Origin: Plantago major
Taxonomy: Eukaryota > Streptophyta > Magnoliopsida > Lamiales > Plantaginaceae
DNA: 64,000 bases
Direction of reading: 5' to 3'
Assembly (NCBI GenBank): GCA_026545765.1
Contig: CM048842.1
Coordinates: forward strand, 26,016,667 to 26,080,666
Below, piece after piece: positions 10,801-22,600 of the stretch. The notes under the pieces are model-generated. The model ran no database searches and was not told where the DNA came from. It worked only from the letters and a program-made list of their open reading frames with translations. How positions within the stretch are numbered: the first letter of the stretch is position 1; every line of letters begins with the position of its first letter. The position numbers were made by a program, and so were the translations under genes.

Positions 10801-11625
10801 TGTAAAAACTTAAGATCCCGGATTGGTACTTTGGAATAAGATCAATAGACAATGTTGCCAAAAATGTTGTTCAACATTGTCTACAGTAAACAGATAGCAG
10901 CGGATGAATAATTTAACTTCTATTACCAAGCCAATATATAGAAATATATTGGCAGCGCCTTAGGCAAAATATCTACCTAGTGAAAAGTAGATCTAATCAA
11001 CTAGGTTTAATACAATCACAAACGATTGATTAAACAACCAAAACTAGCCCTAGAAGAACCAACAGTAAAAGCTATTCTAGGTCGATGTTTGAAAGAGTTA
11101 TTCCAACAATGAATACTCTTAGAAAACAAGAAGCCTAAACTCTTTTAATAAAAACTCGATTGATCATCAAGAAAGGCTCAAAACATTGCTTTGCTGAATC
11201 CTTGCATATATATACTTGAGATGTCGACCTCTTCTATCTATGTCGAAAGGCAATAGGATCTTGGCAAAGGCAATTTTTCCTTTTACTTGTTTTCTTCAAA
11301 AAGTGCATAGAAGGAAATTCCCATATTTCAATTCTTCATAAAATATATTCCTTCTTGCTTTCACCACAGGCTGTTCTTTTTCCTTAAATCAAATCTTGTT
11401 TGTTTTGTCACTACTTCCAGTCCAAGTATCCTGTCCAATGTGCTTTGTCTTCGATGTCTGCGACAATGCTATATCTTCAATGTTATGCCAACATTGAATT
11501 CTATCCTGTCACAATGTTATACAACATTGATAATCCTGCAGCTTCACAAACAACAACAAACATAAACTTGGAACTGATTATTGAAAGACAAGATTATCAA
11601 AATATAAGTGCATGCTGCACTTTCA
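10801..11625 (-). repeat. Copia-1 5' LTR (825 bp)
   Basis: This is the partner of 1107-1946, with the same TG and CA ends and followed by the TSD AAAAC at 11626-11630. It would contain the element promoter on the minus strand; a TATA-like run is at about 11205-11214. CAATGTTG/CAACATTG motifs sit at the same LTR positions as in the other copy, with one changed by substitution. A 33-bp gap then separates copia-1 from copia-2. Confidence 0.93.
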
Positions 11626-11663
11626 AAAACATTAATAAAAACACAAAGTCTAATGAGAGAGGG

Positions 11664-12990
11664 TGTTAGGAATATTTGTTTAGATTTTGATCAGCAACCT
11701 AATGACTTATCTTAGCTCAGAAAGGTGCTTAGTACTCTTGGTTCATTTGAACACTGTAAAAAAGGAAAATCACTAAGTATGTTAGTCTAGAAAATCTTGT
11801 ATAGGATGTTAGGTCTCTGAATGTAAATTTTATTTATTTAAAGAAGACCAAGAAGGAAGCATCCAAACAAAGGAACTCATTTCTAGAAGATTGAAGTTTG
11901 CCCAAGATTGCTGAAGACTAAGGAGAAAAGTCTCCTCAGATACCTATGTCCACAAACCTTGAGTGAACAAGTGTTTTGATTAAACAAGTTACTCAAAGGA
12001 TATCTGAGAACACAAGTGTATTGAGTAAGCAACGTGTCAAGTCTCAGTATGCTTCACGTATCCGTTGAGACAACAGGACAAATATAGTACAATGCATTTA
12101 TTGCTTGGACAGAAATGTCTGCACAAAAGCAGAAGTCTCTGAAGAAAAAGACAAAGAACTCTGCAGTACTATATACAGATGTCTATAGTTTTAATTTGAA
12201 TTCATCCTAACGGATACTATTCAAACGGCTTCAAATTCAATTATAAATATCACCACTTAGAATGCTTGAAAACATACCAAGAACTTACTTATAACTTGAA
12301 CTCACATTGGAACTACAACTTACTGAATATCTTCAAGTGATCTCTCAAGCATACAAGCTTTCTTACTACTTACCTTCTAAGAATCTGTTGCGACTAAAGC
12401 TCTAGAACTCTAAGTAGTATACAATTTCTAAGTGTCCTGATCCTTAACAAGCATTGTTATCTGTAGAGGAGTTGAAGCAAAAGATCAAGTATCTGAGATT
12501 CATTCTCTAGAACATTTAACCAAGACTTGGGTCAGTAAAGAACAAGTTACCATACATTGTGAAGTGTATTAAGTAATCTTGATTCTATAGAGCTTTCTTA
12601 AATAACTGTGTAAGTTATAAAGAAGCTCACCTAACAAACTACCTTAACCACACACCAACTGGCATGGAGTACAGGAATTACTTGGTTTGGAAAACTATGG
12701 AACAACTCCAAGGTTACTGAGCACAGGAAGTACTTAGTTTTGGAAACTAAGGAATAGCTCAAAAAAGGTTTCGAGTAGAGGAAGTATGTGGCTCAGATAG
12801 CTGGGGAACAACTCAGGGGGAAACATTTGGTTGGGAACTAAGTATTGCAGGAATCGAGAGATAGGATATTTGTAATGGTACCTCATTTATCTATCTTAGT
12901 GGATTCTAGGGCTGAGAAAGGCCGAAGTGGATTAGTTGAAGGATTACGCCACCTTCAGATACCACTATAATTTGCTGTGTTATTTAATTA
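11664..12990 (+). repeat. Copia-2 5' LTR (3' boundary uncertain)
   Basis: It matches 25667-26722 from TGTTAGGAATATTTG up to the minisatellite where the right copy is cut, and it aligns with the inverted copia-3 LTRs further, to about 12985 (GCTGTGTTATTTA). A TATA box TATAAATAT is at 12242-12250, and the 3' LTR has the equivalent at about 26204-26212. Units of a ~50-bp minisatellite lie at about 12665-12815. Beyond ~12990 the similarity to copia-3 stops, so the real LTR end is not identified. Confidence 0.8.
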
Positions 12991-13114
12991 CTGCATATAC
13001 CTTGCTTTATTCATCTTGTTAATTATTTACACATTTTTACTCTGCTGAGCACGTGCACTTATCACAGAAATAACACCTACACTTGATTTGTTCGTTTAGT
13101 GCGTTTGCTGCAGA
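12991..13114 (+). other. Copia-2 leader lacking a recognisable PBS
   Basis: This is the stretch between the last recognisable LTR sequence and the gag ATG. In copia-3 the same interval (LTR tail plus leader) is about 330 bp and contains an initiator-Met PBS. Here it is about 125-140 bp and no TGGTATCAGAGC-like site is present. It ends TTTGCTGCAG just before the ATG, which looks like a splice acceptor. A deletion, or replacement of the LTR tail and PBS, is the simplest reading. Confidence 0.5.
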
Positions 13115-15589
13115 ATGTCTCTAAGTGATGCTCCTGTCCTCAAGCCAGAAAACTACGAAAAATGGAAGAACAACATGTTGTTTCATCTAGAAGCCATAAG
13201 TGACAAAATGATACATGTTATCAAGAATGGCCCTATAGTCATTCGACAGCTCAAACAAGTCATAGGAGTTTCAGATGGATGAGTCAAAGCTCTAGCCGAC
13301 AAGGGTGATGAAAGCAGTGGCTCCCCCACACCAGAATCTGGGAGAGTCACCGGTGGAATAGAATATGAAGATAAGCCCAGAGAGCACTGGACATCAGAAG
13401 ATGCCTAGAGACATAGGCTGGATGGACAAGCTCGTAACATCATCATACGTTCTACTCCAGAGCACATACGGTGTAAACTGTGGGGTACAAAAACAACTAA
13501 AGTTTCCTGGCAATTGATTGAAGAAATATGTGCCAGCACAGACAAAACTAAAGAAAACAAGTTCGAAGTTTTGAAGCTCAAATTCCAAAACTTCAAACAA
13601 GGTCCTACAGAGACACTTGAAGAACTTGACTTTAGGTTTACAACACTAATGAGTGAAATGGATGCACATCGAGAAAGTGATAGATACACTAATTCTGAAA
13701 AGCTTAAGACTATTGTGAGAAGTCTAAACCAAAACTGGGAACATACTCAGTATTTCTACTTCAACCAAGGAATGCCCAACATCACTCTAGTGGAACTCTT
13801 CTCACACTTGGCAACTGTCAACTATGAGACAACTCAGAGAGGACATACAGCTACTGAAGAGTCGCATAATGTTGCTCTCTTAACTCAAGGTACTTCTAAT
13901 ATGAAGGAAAGCAAGGAAGTGACTGAAGAAAATGCTCTTACTATAAAACACATGAAAAGTTTTGTGAGTCAAGAGATTGAAAGGAGAAAATCCAAAGAGA
14001 AGTTGGCTAAACAAGCCTGCTCAGCAATCTGTAAGTACTGATGTTGCAGAAATTGGAAATGATATATGCTTCTACTATCAGAAACCTGGACACTTCAAAA
14101 GAGATTGTCCTATGTTCAACAAACTAAAAATAGGTGACATGAAGGAGAGAAGAAACTTCAAGAGAAGTCACAGAGCTTTGCTCACTGAAGAATGGAAAAA
14201 GATTCAAATTCAATTTGATGCTCTTGACATTGAGTCAGAATCTGAAGATGATGATTCAGATGACTCCAAGCTACCTTCACCTGAGTTATGTGGCATTACT
14301 CACGATTTGGTTAACTTTGGTCAAAAGGCGAAAGAAATGTGTGGAGTTGCTGAGGAGGTCTTTCCAGATTTCTCCAACATCGAACCATGTCTAATGGCTG
14401 ATGAGGTAACCAACATTTCTCAGTACTTAAGTTATGAAAGTGATGAGGAAAGTATAAAAGATCTAGAACATCTCAAAAACGAGCTTGATCTTTATGAAAG
14501 AGAATTCTTAGTAGTTCAATCAAGAACTATGTTTCTGGAAGAAGAAAATAAATCTCTTGAAAACGAGATTTCAGAGCTAACCAAGATATCTGAAACAAAG
14601 GATGCTGAAAATACATTTCTAAAGGCTCAGATATCTGAGATAGAGAAATCACACAAAGAGGCTTTGAACATGCTTCAAAGGAAATATTAAGATATTCTTT
14701 CTGAAAATGAGGAACTCGAAAAGAAAGAACTATCTTTTCAATCCTATGCCAAAGCCAGTGATACTCTTATGGAAGTACAATCTTATCTAAGAGATCCTAC
14801 AAAAAAGGGAGGACTTAGGCTTGACACACAAACCTCTAACTCTACTCCTCTGAAAAAGGCGATGATAGAATGATGTTTGTAAGAAGTCAAAAAGACAGCT
14901 CCCAAACAACGTATAGCATTGGTCAAAAAGCTAAAGCTGTTAACAAAGGCAAGGAAGTTGCGACCCAACCTTTGAGGGAGAAACAAGTAGAATGTGGAAA
15001 AGGTTCTGAGAAGAAACAACAAACTGGAAAGTGCAACCATCCACATTGCTATGTCTCTTGAAAAGGAAAAATTTCAGGAGCTGGCAACTTTCCTAACATA
15101 TCATTTTTTGGAAGAAACAATGATCCAGAGACTAGTAAAGCTGCTGAGAATAGATCTCAGATAGCTAAAAGTGCTCGAAATGGCATTGGCTATAGAGCCA
15201 TCGGGAAACAACTTACTCTGGAACATAAGCAAGAGCAAATAAGATGGATGAAAGCTAGGATTGCTAAAAGTAATCATCAGAAGTGGAAAAACGAACAAAC
15301 CACTAAAAATCTGAATGGCAGGGCTAGAAGAAATCTGACAAGGAAAGCTAAGTTTGCTGACAAGCAGACTCAACAACCTGACAGGTATCTGAAAGCACCA
15401 CAAGGAGCACCTAGGAACACACCAAGAAGGAAAATTGTTTTAGATAGCAATGATACTGGTCATTCACAAAAAATGCCTCCTTATGTTCAAAATAGACAAA
15501 AGAATGTTCCTAAGAATCACATACTGAAATGGATTCCTACTGGAAGATTGTTTAGTCTAAATGGTTCCATTACTGAAATGAGAACCTAA
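13115..15589 (+). pseudogene. gag: Copia-2 Gag (broken)
   Basis: The start ATG at 13115 is supported by the matching MSLSDAP start in copia-3. The N-terminal Gag has KPENYEKWKNNM and RLDGQARNIIIRSTPEHI, with in-frame stops at about 13280 and 13406, and the UBN2-like WQLIEEIC. A shift near 14,020 moves the frame. The CCHC knuckle near 14,070 is CFYYQKPGHFKRDC, with the second Cys replaced by Tyr. An acidic and coiled-coil region follows (14,200-14,770) with a stop at about 14,688, then a Lys/Arg-rich tail to the TAA at 15587-15589. The final stop lies at the same place as in copia-3 (after MRT), so it may be a genuine Gag terminus rather than decay. Confidence 0.85.
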
Positions 15590-15606
15590 CTCTTATTTCA
15601 TGTCTT

Positions 15607-16678
15607 ATGCAGAACACTCCAAAGAAGAAACTAACTTGGATTTTTGACAGTGGATGTGGGAAGCACATATCAGGAGATAAAGCAAATCAAGTCAACTACA
15701 AAGTTTGCAACACTGGATCAGATATCAGATTTGCTGGAGGAGAATTAAATCCTACGTTAGGATATGGAGATCTGAAATTGGGAGCTCTTAAAATTTCAGC
15801 TGTTTTACATGTAGAGGGATTGAAATATAATCTCTTAAACATGAGCCAGTTTCCAGATAAAGGTTATTCTGTAAAGATAAAATTAAATCTCTGCAAACTA
15901 ATTGACAATTAGTCAAAGCAGACAGTCTTGGTTGCTAGGCGGAAAGGAAGTCTCTATGTTGCTGACTAGGCATCTGCCACAACTGAAGAATGTCTCATGG
16001 TGAGTCAATCCGGCCACACTAAAGAAAATTGGCTATGGCATAAAAGAATGAGTCACTTGAACTTCAAAACTCTGAACAAGCTAGCCAAGAAAGAGTTGGT
16101 GGTTGGATTACCCAAAATGGCATATAGAAAAGATGGTGTATGCTCAGCTTACCAAATGGGGAAACAATCCAAAACATCTTTCAAGTCTAAAACTAGACAC
16201 TCCAGTGAAAGGCCACTACAAATGTTACATATGGATCTTTTTTAATCCTCTGTAACTAGCTATGCCGGAAAGAAGTATGGTCTGGTTATTGTTTATGATT
16301 ACTCAAGATTCACTTGGGTTGTATTTCTCAAACAAAAATATGATGCAAGGGTTGCAATACCCAACTTGCTGAATAAGCTTGAAGTCATGAAAAATGACAA
16401 GGTATCTCATGTCGAAAAAGACCATGAATTTGAGTGAACCAGTATATAAAAGAGTTTTGTACCTGCAAAGCTATACAACATCAACTATGTTCAGTAAGGA
16501 CACCACAACAAAATGGTGTTGCTGAAAGAAGAATAGAACCCTAAAAGAAGCAGCAAGAACAATGCTTGATGACACTGAAATAAGTGAAATCTATTGGGTT
16601 GAAGCTGTTAACACAGCCTGCTACACTCAAAATAGATGTTTGATCAACTAACACCATGACAAAACTCCTTATGAACTT
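15607..16678 (+). pseudogene. pol: Copia-2 protease and integrase N-terminal half
   Basis: The ORF 15607-15912 begins MQNTPKKK and has the aspartic protease motif WIFDSGCGKHISGDKA. After a stop at 15910 and another at about 15,968, the GAG-pre-integrase zinc domain is readable as LWHKRMSHLNFKTLNKLAK, with a downstream Cys in AYQMGKQSK where the family usually has CX2C. The first integrase Asp is in LHMDLF, followed at once by a TAA at 16243. The core continues in pieces (KKYGLVIVYDYSRFTWVVF). The segment 16,430-16,678 is frameshifted, and the region of the second catalytic Asp is altered. Confidence 0.85.
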
Positions 16679-18961
16679 TTGATTGGTAGACCCCCTAGTA
16701 TCAAACATGTAAGGGTGTTTGGTTGTAGATGTTTTGTTCTTAACAATGGAAAAGAATGCTTTAGAACATTTCAACCAAAAGCAGATGAAGGAGTATTTCT
16801 TGGTTATTCTCTGAATAGCGAAGCCTACAAAATCTACAACAAAAGAACGCAAAAGATTGAAGAATCTGTTCATGTAGTTTTCTATGAAGGGAACAAGAAA
16901 GTACCCTTGAATGAAGAACTCTCATATAGGTTCAAAGAACTAATGATTAAAGATTCTGAAGAAGAATCATCAAAAGGAAACAATTCTGTTATTCACTTAG
17001 AGGATGACTCTGACGATGAAAAGCAACCATTGCTTAGTAACAACAAGATGACTCTAAGACATGATGAAGAATTTCCTATGAGAATTCCAGAAATGGAACA
17101 AGTTACTGAGAACCTTCATCATGAAGAGGTTTCTGAGAATGAGATTGCTGAAAATCCAATCCCAGATATCTCTAACAATGAAAAAGTGTCAGATATCTAT
17201 GGCATTTCCCGTGTGCCAGATATCTCAAATACTGAACAAGTATCTTGTCAAGATCATAATGATTCACATTCAGATCAAAATGATATTGATCCTACTAGTT
17301 CAAAACCCATTATAAAATGGATAAGAGATCATCCTGCCAAGGATGTGATTGGTCCGTTAGACCAAGGGGTTAGAACTAGGAGAGCAATTGCTGGAAATGC
17401 AGACTCTCTCTATAGATGTTTTATCTCAAACATTGAACCTAAAACTATAGAAGAAGCATTGAAGGATCAAGACTGGATCTCTACAATGCAAGAAGAGTTG
17501 GATCAATTTGAGAGAAACAAAGTCTGGAAACTGGTTCCATTTGATGACGGAATATCTGTAATCGGAACCAAGTGGGTTTTCATAAACAAAATGAATGAGT
17601 CTGGTGAAATAACCAGAAACAAAGCTAGGTTGGTTGCCAAGAGATTCACCCAGACTGAAGGACTAGATTTTGATGAATCTTATGCACCAGTTGCAAGATT
17701 GGATGCAATAAGACTTTCTCTAGCCTTTGCAGCTCATAATGACTTTACAGTTTATCAGATGGATGACAAGAGTGCATTCCTAAATGATGAACTTGCTGAA
17801 GAAGTCTATGTTGAGCAACCACCAGGTTTTGAAGTTTCCTCAGAAAGTAGGATGGTCTATAAGCTTCAGAAAGCTCTATATGGACTGAAACAGGCTCCAA
17901 GAGCATGGTATGATACTTTAGCCAAATACTTGCGGGAAAGTGGCTTCAAGAAAGGAGATGTTGATAAAACACTCTTTACTTTGAACCATGAAGAGAAATT
18001 ACTTTTAGTTCAAGTATATGTTGATGACATTATATTTGGATCTAAAGACAAGCAACTTTGTGAAGACTTTGCTAAGCTCATGAAAAGTAAATTTGAGATG
18101 AGCATGATGGGAGAATTGAACTATTTCCTAGGATTTCAAGTCAAGCAACTTAATGATGGAATATTCATCAGTCAAACAAAGTATGCAAAAGATATGCTCA
18201 ACAAGTTTAATCTAAAGCCTTCTGAAAAGAATGCTAAGATACCTATGAGCATTGGAACCAACATGACCTATACTAAATCTGACAAGAGTGTTGAAGAACA
18301 CAAGTATAGGAAATTGATTGGGTCTCTACTGTACCTCACTGCAAGTAGACCTGGTATTCAATATGCAGTTGGAGTGTGTGCTAGATTTCAGACAAATCCA
18401 ATGCAATCACACTACAACATTGCTATGAAAATATTAAGGTATGTAAAGGGTACCGTAGAAGTTGGGTTGTGGTATCCAAAAGACATTGGATTGAATTTAG
18501 TTGGCTATTCTGATGCTGACTATGCTGGATCATTGCTTGATAGAAAAAGCACCTCAAGAACTTGTCAATTTCTTAGTGCTAGATTAATATCATGGTTCAG
18601 CAAGAAACAAAACTCAATTGCCACATCCACCACAAAGGCCGAATATATTGCTATTGGGTGTTGTGCTTCATAGATATTGTGGATACAACAACAACTCAGA
18701 GACTATGAGATCAATGAAGAGAAAACTCCTGTTTTCTGTGATAACACAAGTGCTATTGCCATAACTCAGAATCCTAAGTTTCATGCAAGAACAAAGCACA
18801 TTGATGTTAGACACCACTTCATTAGATATCATGTTGAAAAAGGCAATATAGAGATACACAAGATTTGTACTGAAGACCAAATTTCAGATATCTTTACAAA
18901 GCCTTTGCAAGAAAGCAGGTTGTTAACCTTGAGACAGTCTTGGGTTAATGGAGCTACCTAA
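16679..18961 (+). pseudogene. pol: Copia-2 integrase C-terminus, reverse transcriptase and RNase H
   Basis: The 664-aa ORF 16679-18673 is the longest in the window. It has the integrase tail ([14 protein letters not shown], then GVFLGYS) and an acidic linker. The RT follows ([18 protein letters not shown], then [13 protein letters not shown], then [13 protein letters not shown], and the active site YVDD in [10 protein letters not shown]). RNase H begins at [13 protein letters not shown] and [13 protein letters not shown]. An in-frame TAG at 18671-18673 stops it where copia-3 has CAG (Gln). The C-terminus continues in the same frame at 18677-18961 with FCDNTSAIAITQNPKFHART and IFTKPLQESR. Some catalytic-region residues differ from copia-3, e.g. 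[11 protein letters not shown] for MDVKSAFLNGE. Confidence 0.92.
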
Positions 18962-19639
18962 AGTACTGAAAAGTTATAATCTCTGAGACGGGAACTCAGA
19001 AGGGAGAAAAGATATCTGGAACGGGTATCTAGATATATCTGTGAAATCACAAAGTGAGGGGGAACACAAAAGAGAAATGTGGTACAACTGTATTCAATCA
19101 ACCACATCTCTGATGTTGTGTATCTTTCCGTTTATATGTTAAGTTACATACAGTTTTTGAACTTAATAGATAAGTCCAAAAGACTGTCCCTTAGTCACAG
19201 AAAAGAGATGTGATTCAGAAAGCTCTTCGCCAAATTTCATTAATTTGGTACAATTACAACTATTGATTGCAGTCATTACTGAAGAAGCAATCGTAACCTC
19301 AATGAAATGGGCGTTTGATCTTAACGGACGAGATTAATTGTCAGTAAAATAGTGGACTGTAAAAACACAGACGTGACCCACTAGCATTTAATGCAAAGCG
19401 ATTTTTACCCACGCCTACTTGCATTTGCACAGATACATATGTACAAAATTAATTTGTATGTATATGTCTGCTGAGAGTACACTTTCGCCTAATCCAACAT
19501 TTTATCTTGCACAAAAACAGATATTTCTCCCTAAGTTTTTCTGCAAATCTACTGCATCTCTCTTAGTTTTTCTGAAAGGAACAACTAATCTCCCCTGATA
19601 ATCTCTTCTCATGTTTTCAAAAACCTTCTATTTAAAGAG
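18962..19639 (+). other. Copia-2 spacer between pol and ORF3
   Basis: No ORF is supported. An internal PPT-like AGTGAGGGGGAAC lies near 19,055. One copy of the TCTGGAACGGGTATCTAGA motif, which is tandemly repeated in copia-3, lies near 19,016. The 3' part (19,500-19,639) is a CT-rich leader before the ORF3 ATG. Confidence 0.6.
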
Positions 19640-22600
19640 ATGGCTCCAAAACGCGTCTTTGCTAAGGATACCGTTACTACTTCTCTGCTTCATTGAAAAA
19701 GCAGCACCTAGTGATAGCAAACAATCGTCTCTTAGGCGATTTTAATTCTGAGAATTGGAATTCAAACCAAAGAATGATTTGGGGTGGTTCTATGATTGAG
19801 CAGCACCTTTCTGCTGTAATCGTAGAACAAGCAGATAGGAAGACTATCCTTGGTATGCTTGAAAAGGCTCAAATCAAGGGTTTTCTCTCCGCTCTTCCCA
19901 GTGGATGCTCTTAACTGGATGTACTTGAGTTTTATAATAACTCTTGTGTTATAACCAGCAGTACTAATGGCATTGAAGAAATGTCCACTAAAACCAAAGT
20001 TCAAGGAAAAGAAATTTTCCTCAACTGCCAAAGATTCTGTGATATCTTTGGTCTCCGAAATCAAGGAATTGATTTCGAGATTAACACCAAGGATGAAACT
20101 CTCCTTGAAGGTGTTAAGACCCTGTACAGTGATGTTTGCAACATGGACAAGCCAGATACTCCTCATGAGTTCAAACTTGCTGATATAAGGACCAGACATC
20201 TATATATTCATTGGGATGTCTTGGCTTGCCTCCTTCACAGATACTTTGATGGTCTACAAGGTGGAGCAGACCAAATAAGCTTGGAACGGTGGATGATGAT
20301 CTTCCTGATGAAGGAAGAACTAACTAGGTCGGAAAACCTTTTTAACTGGGGAAAGTACGCCTATATGAAGTTTGTGAAGAAGCCACAAAGCTTGGAGCCA
20401 AAGATTGTCAAAGGCCTTGCTGAGCCAAAAGCCACAATGAGCTTTGGACTAAAGATATGCTTCTTGGTGGAGAAGCTAGGCATTGAGCTCAGAGAGAAGG
20501 CTGACATAGCCAACAATAACCTGCTCTACAAATATGAGTATACAAACATGATGAAAAACGTTACTGCGTCTAAGAAAGGTTCTAAGAAACGAAAGAATGA
20601 AGAGGTATCTGAGGGATCAGTTGAGACCAAAAAGCCCAGAACTTCACGAAAGAAGACTACTGGGAAATCAGAAGGCATACCCGTTGTGGATGTCGACTCT
20701 CAGATATCTGCCGCCACTACTGATGAACTCATTAATGAAGATGAACTCACCAATACTGCAAAAGATAAAACTGCTGATGAACTCATCAATGCTACCAAGG
20801 AAAGCCTTGCTGATGAACCCATTAGTAAAAATAAGAGTAATGGCAGGTATCAAGCCCTATCTGCAGAAACCGCAGAGATTATGGACCAATCAATTCCTAA
20901 TGCTGATGAGAACTATGATGACGATGATGATGATTTAGTCATCTCTCAAGTCCTACAGAAATAAAAAAGGGCTAAGGTTGCTGAAAAAGCAGCAAATTCA
21001 AAGGCTGCTGAAAGTGTAGAGGTATCTGAAGAAGAACACACCACAGGTTGCTGAACAAGCACCTATTTCAAAGGTTGCTGAGAAAGCACCCATTAATAAG
21101 GTTGCTGGAGAAGCACTTAGTACAGAGGTTGCTGAGATAGCACCTAAGACCAAGGAATCTGGACAAGACACACTCAAGCTGGTAGAAGAAGCTTTGAGGA
21201 GAGGTGATATATTGATGGAGGATTCTGACATTGCCTCCACGCTATACAAACTGTCACAAAAGGATCAGGATGAGCCTCACTTTGCTTCACCTTCCAGATC
21301 CAATTCACATGATTCACCAGATGATAATGAAGCCATGGTGAGTGAATTTCAGTTTGACATACCAGCACTTCTGATTGGTGAAGAAAATCCTACAAATGAG
21401 CAGGTTTCCCAACTCAATGAGAGGGATCAAACTGAGACCCCTACTCAAAAAGATCAAACAGGGGAGGAAACTGAGTGCCACACTCAGGAAAGGCCTGAAG
21501 TACCTGAAACTTCAAACAAAGAAGTGGTCATTGAACAACAAGACCCTGACATAGGATCTTCACAAGGACCTGAGACCAATCAGTCTGATAATGTTCAGGT
21601 AGCTGAGGGGTTTTACTCTACACTTGTGATATTTTGATGTCTTCTATATCTTGTTACTTATATGCATTCTTTGTTACAGGCCATATTAGAGACACAAGCA
21701 TAGGAGGGAGCTGCAAAGCATACCACAAAAAATGAGAATGAGATTCCCACAACATCAACACTTGTCGAAACTAAGCCTGTTTTACAGGTAGACTTAGTTT
21801 TTGAGACAAGAAATTTATTCTCAATTTTGCTTCAAATATCATATTTATCTAATCTGGTGTTTATCTCTAATAGGCTCCAACTAAGAAAGTAGAAGATAAG
21901 GCATAAATGCCAAATAAGGACCCAGAAACCGTCAAGGTTTCTGACGAAAATGTCATTGAGCCTTCTAGTGTGAAGGTATATAAAAATCATTGATAAACAT
22001 TCTTCATTACGGGTTAATATGAATTCTTCTCTAATTACTCAATACTTTTTACTTACAGCCTCATTCAGAAGTAGAAGTGCAAGGGAAAAGAGTTGCAACC
22101 TCCCCTGCACCCATGGAAATTGATGAAGCCCCAAAGGCAACATCACCAGAAAGAACACCAGAAACTGAGAAAGTTTCTGAGAAAAATGATTCTAAGCCTC
22201 CTATTGTGGAAGTAAGTGGAAAACTCAGAGATCATTGAGCTTAATTGCATAAATTCTTTCAAGACAATTTCCTAAGTACAGTGATGATTTTAATTTTAAG
22301 GTTCTAGCAGAAAGAAAGGTTGATGAAGACCAGACTTCTATGTCTCCACCTCACAACAAGATATCTGAGACACCCCTGCCTCAGTAATACAAGTCTCTGA
22401 GCCTGATGTACTTATTTAGGTAACTCAGAAGCCTAACTACACTGGTACTCAGATATCTACACAAGTTTTGAATCTAACTCAAAACTCTTTCTTTCAGGCT
22501 CAAACAAGTGTGTCCAAGGTCTCTGCATTCTCGACAGAAGACCTGCTTCCATTCTTCAAAGACCACACTCTCAAGAAACACCTCAAGTGTTTCAGAAAGT

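Larger units (their letters stand above)
1107..11625 (-). mobile_element. Copia-1: Sirevirus-like Ty1/copia retrotransposon
   Basis: This is a complete but decayed LTR retrotransposon of 10.5 kb on the minus strand. It is flanked by a perfect 5-bp TSD AAAAC (1102-1106 and 11626-11630), and both LTRs start TG and end CA. The order from the 5' end is LTR (10801-11625), initiator-Met PBS, Gag with two zinc knuckles, protease, integrase, reverse transcriptase, RNase H, a post-pol ORF, repeated polypurine tracts, and LTR (1107-1946). PR-INT-RT-RH order defines Ty1/copia. The Sirevirus assignment is by family knowledge: long Gag with coiled coil, second knuckle CTYCLKSGHKKPYC, extra ORF after pol, and multiple PPTs. 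By eye the LTRs differ by roughly 15 substitutions plus a ~20-bp indel, so the insertion is not very old. Confidence 0.93.
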
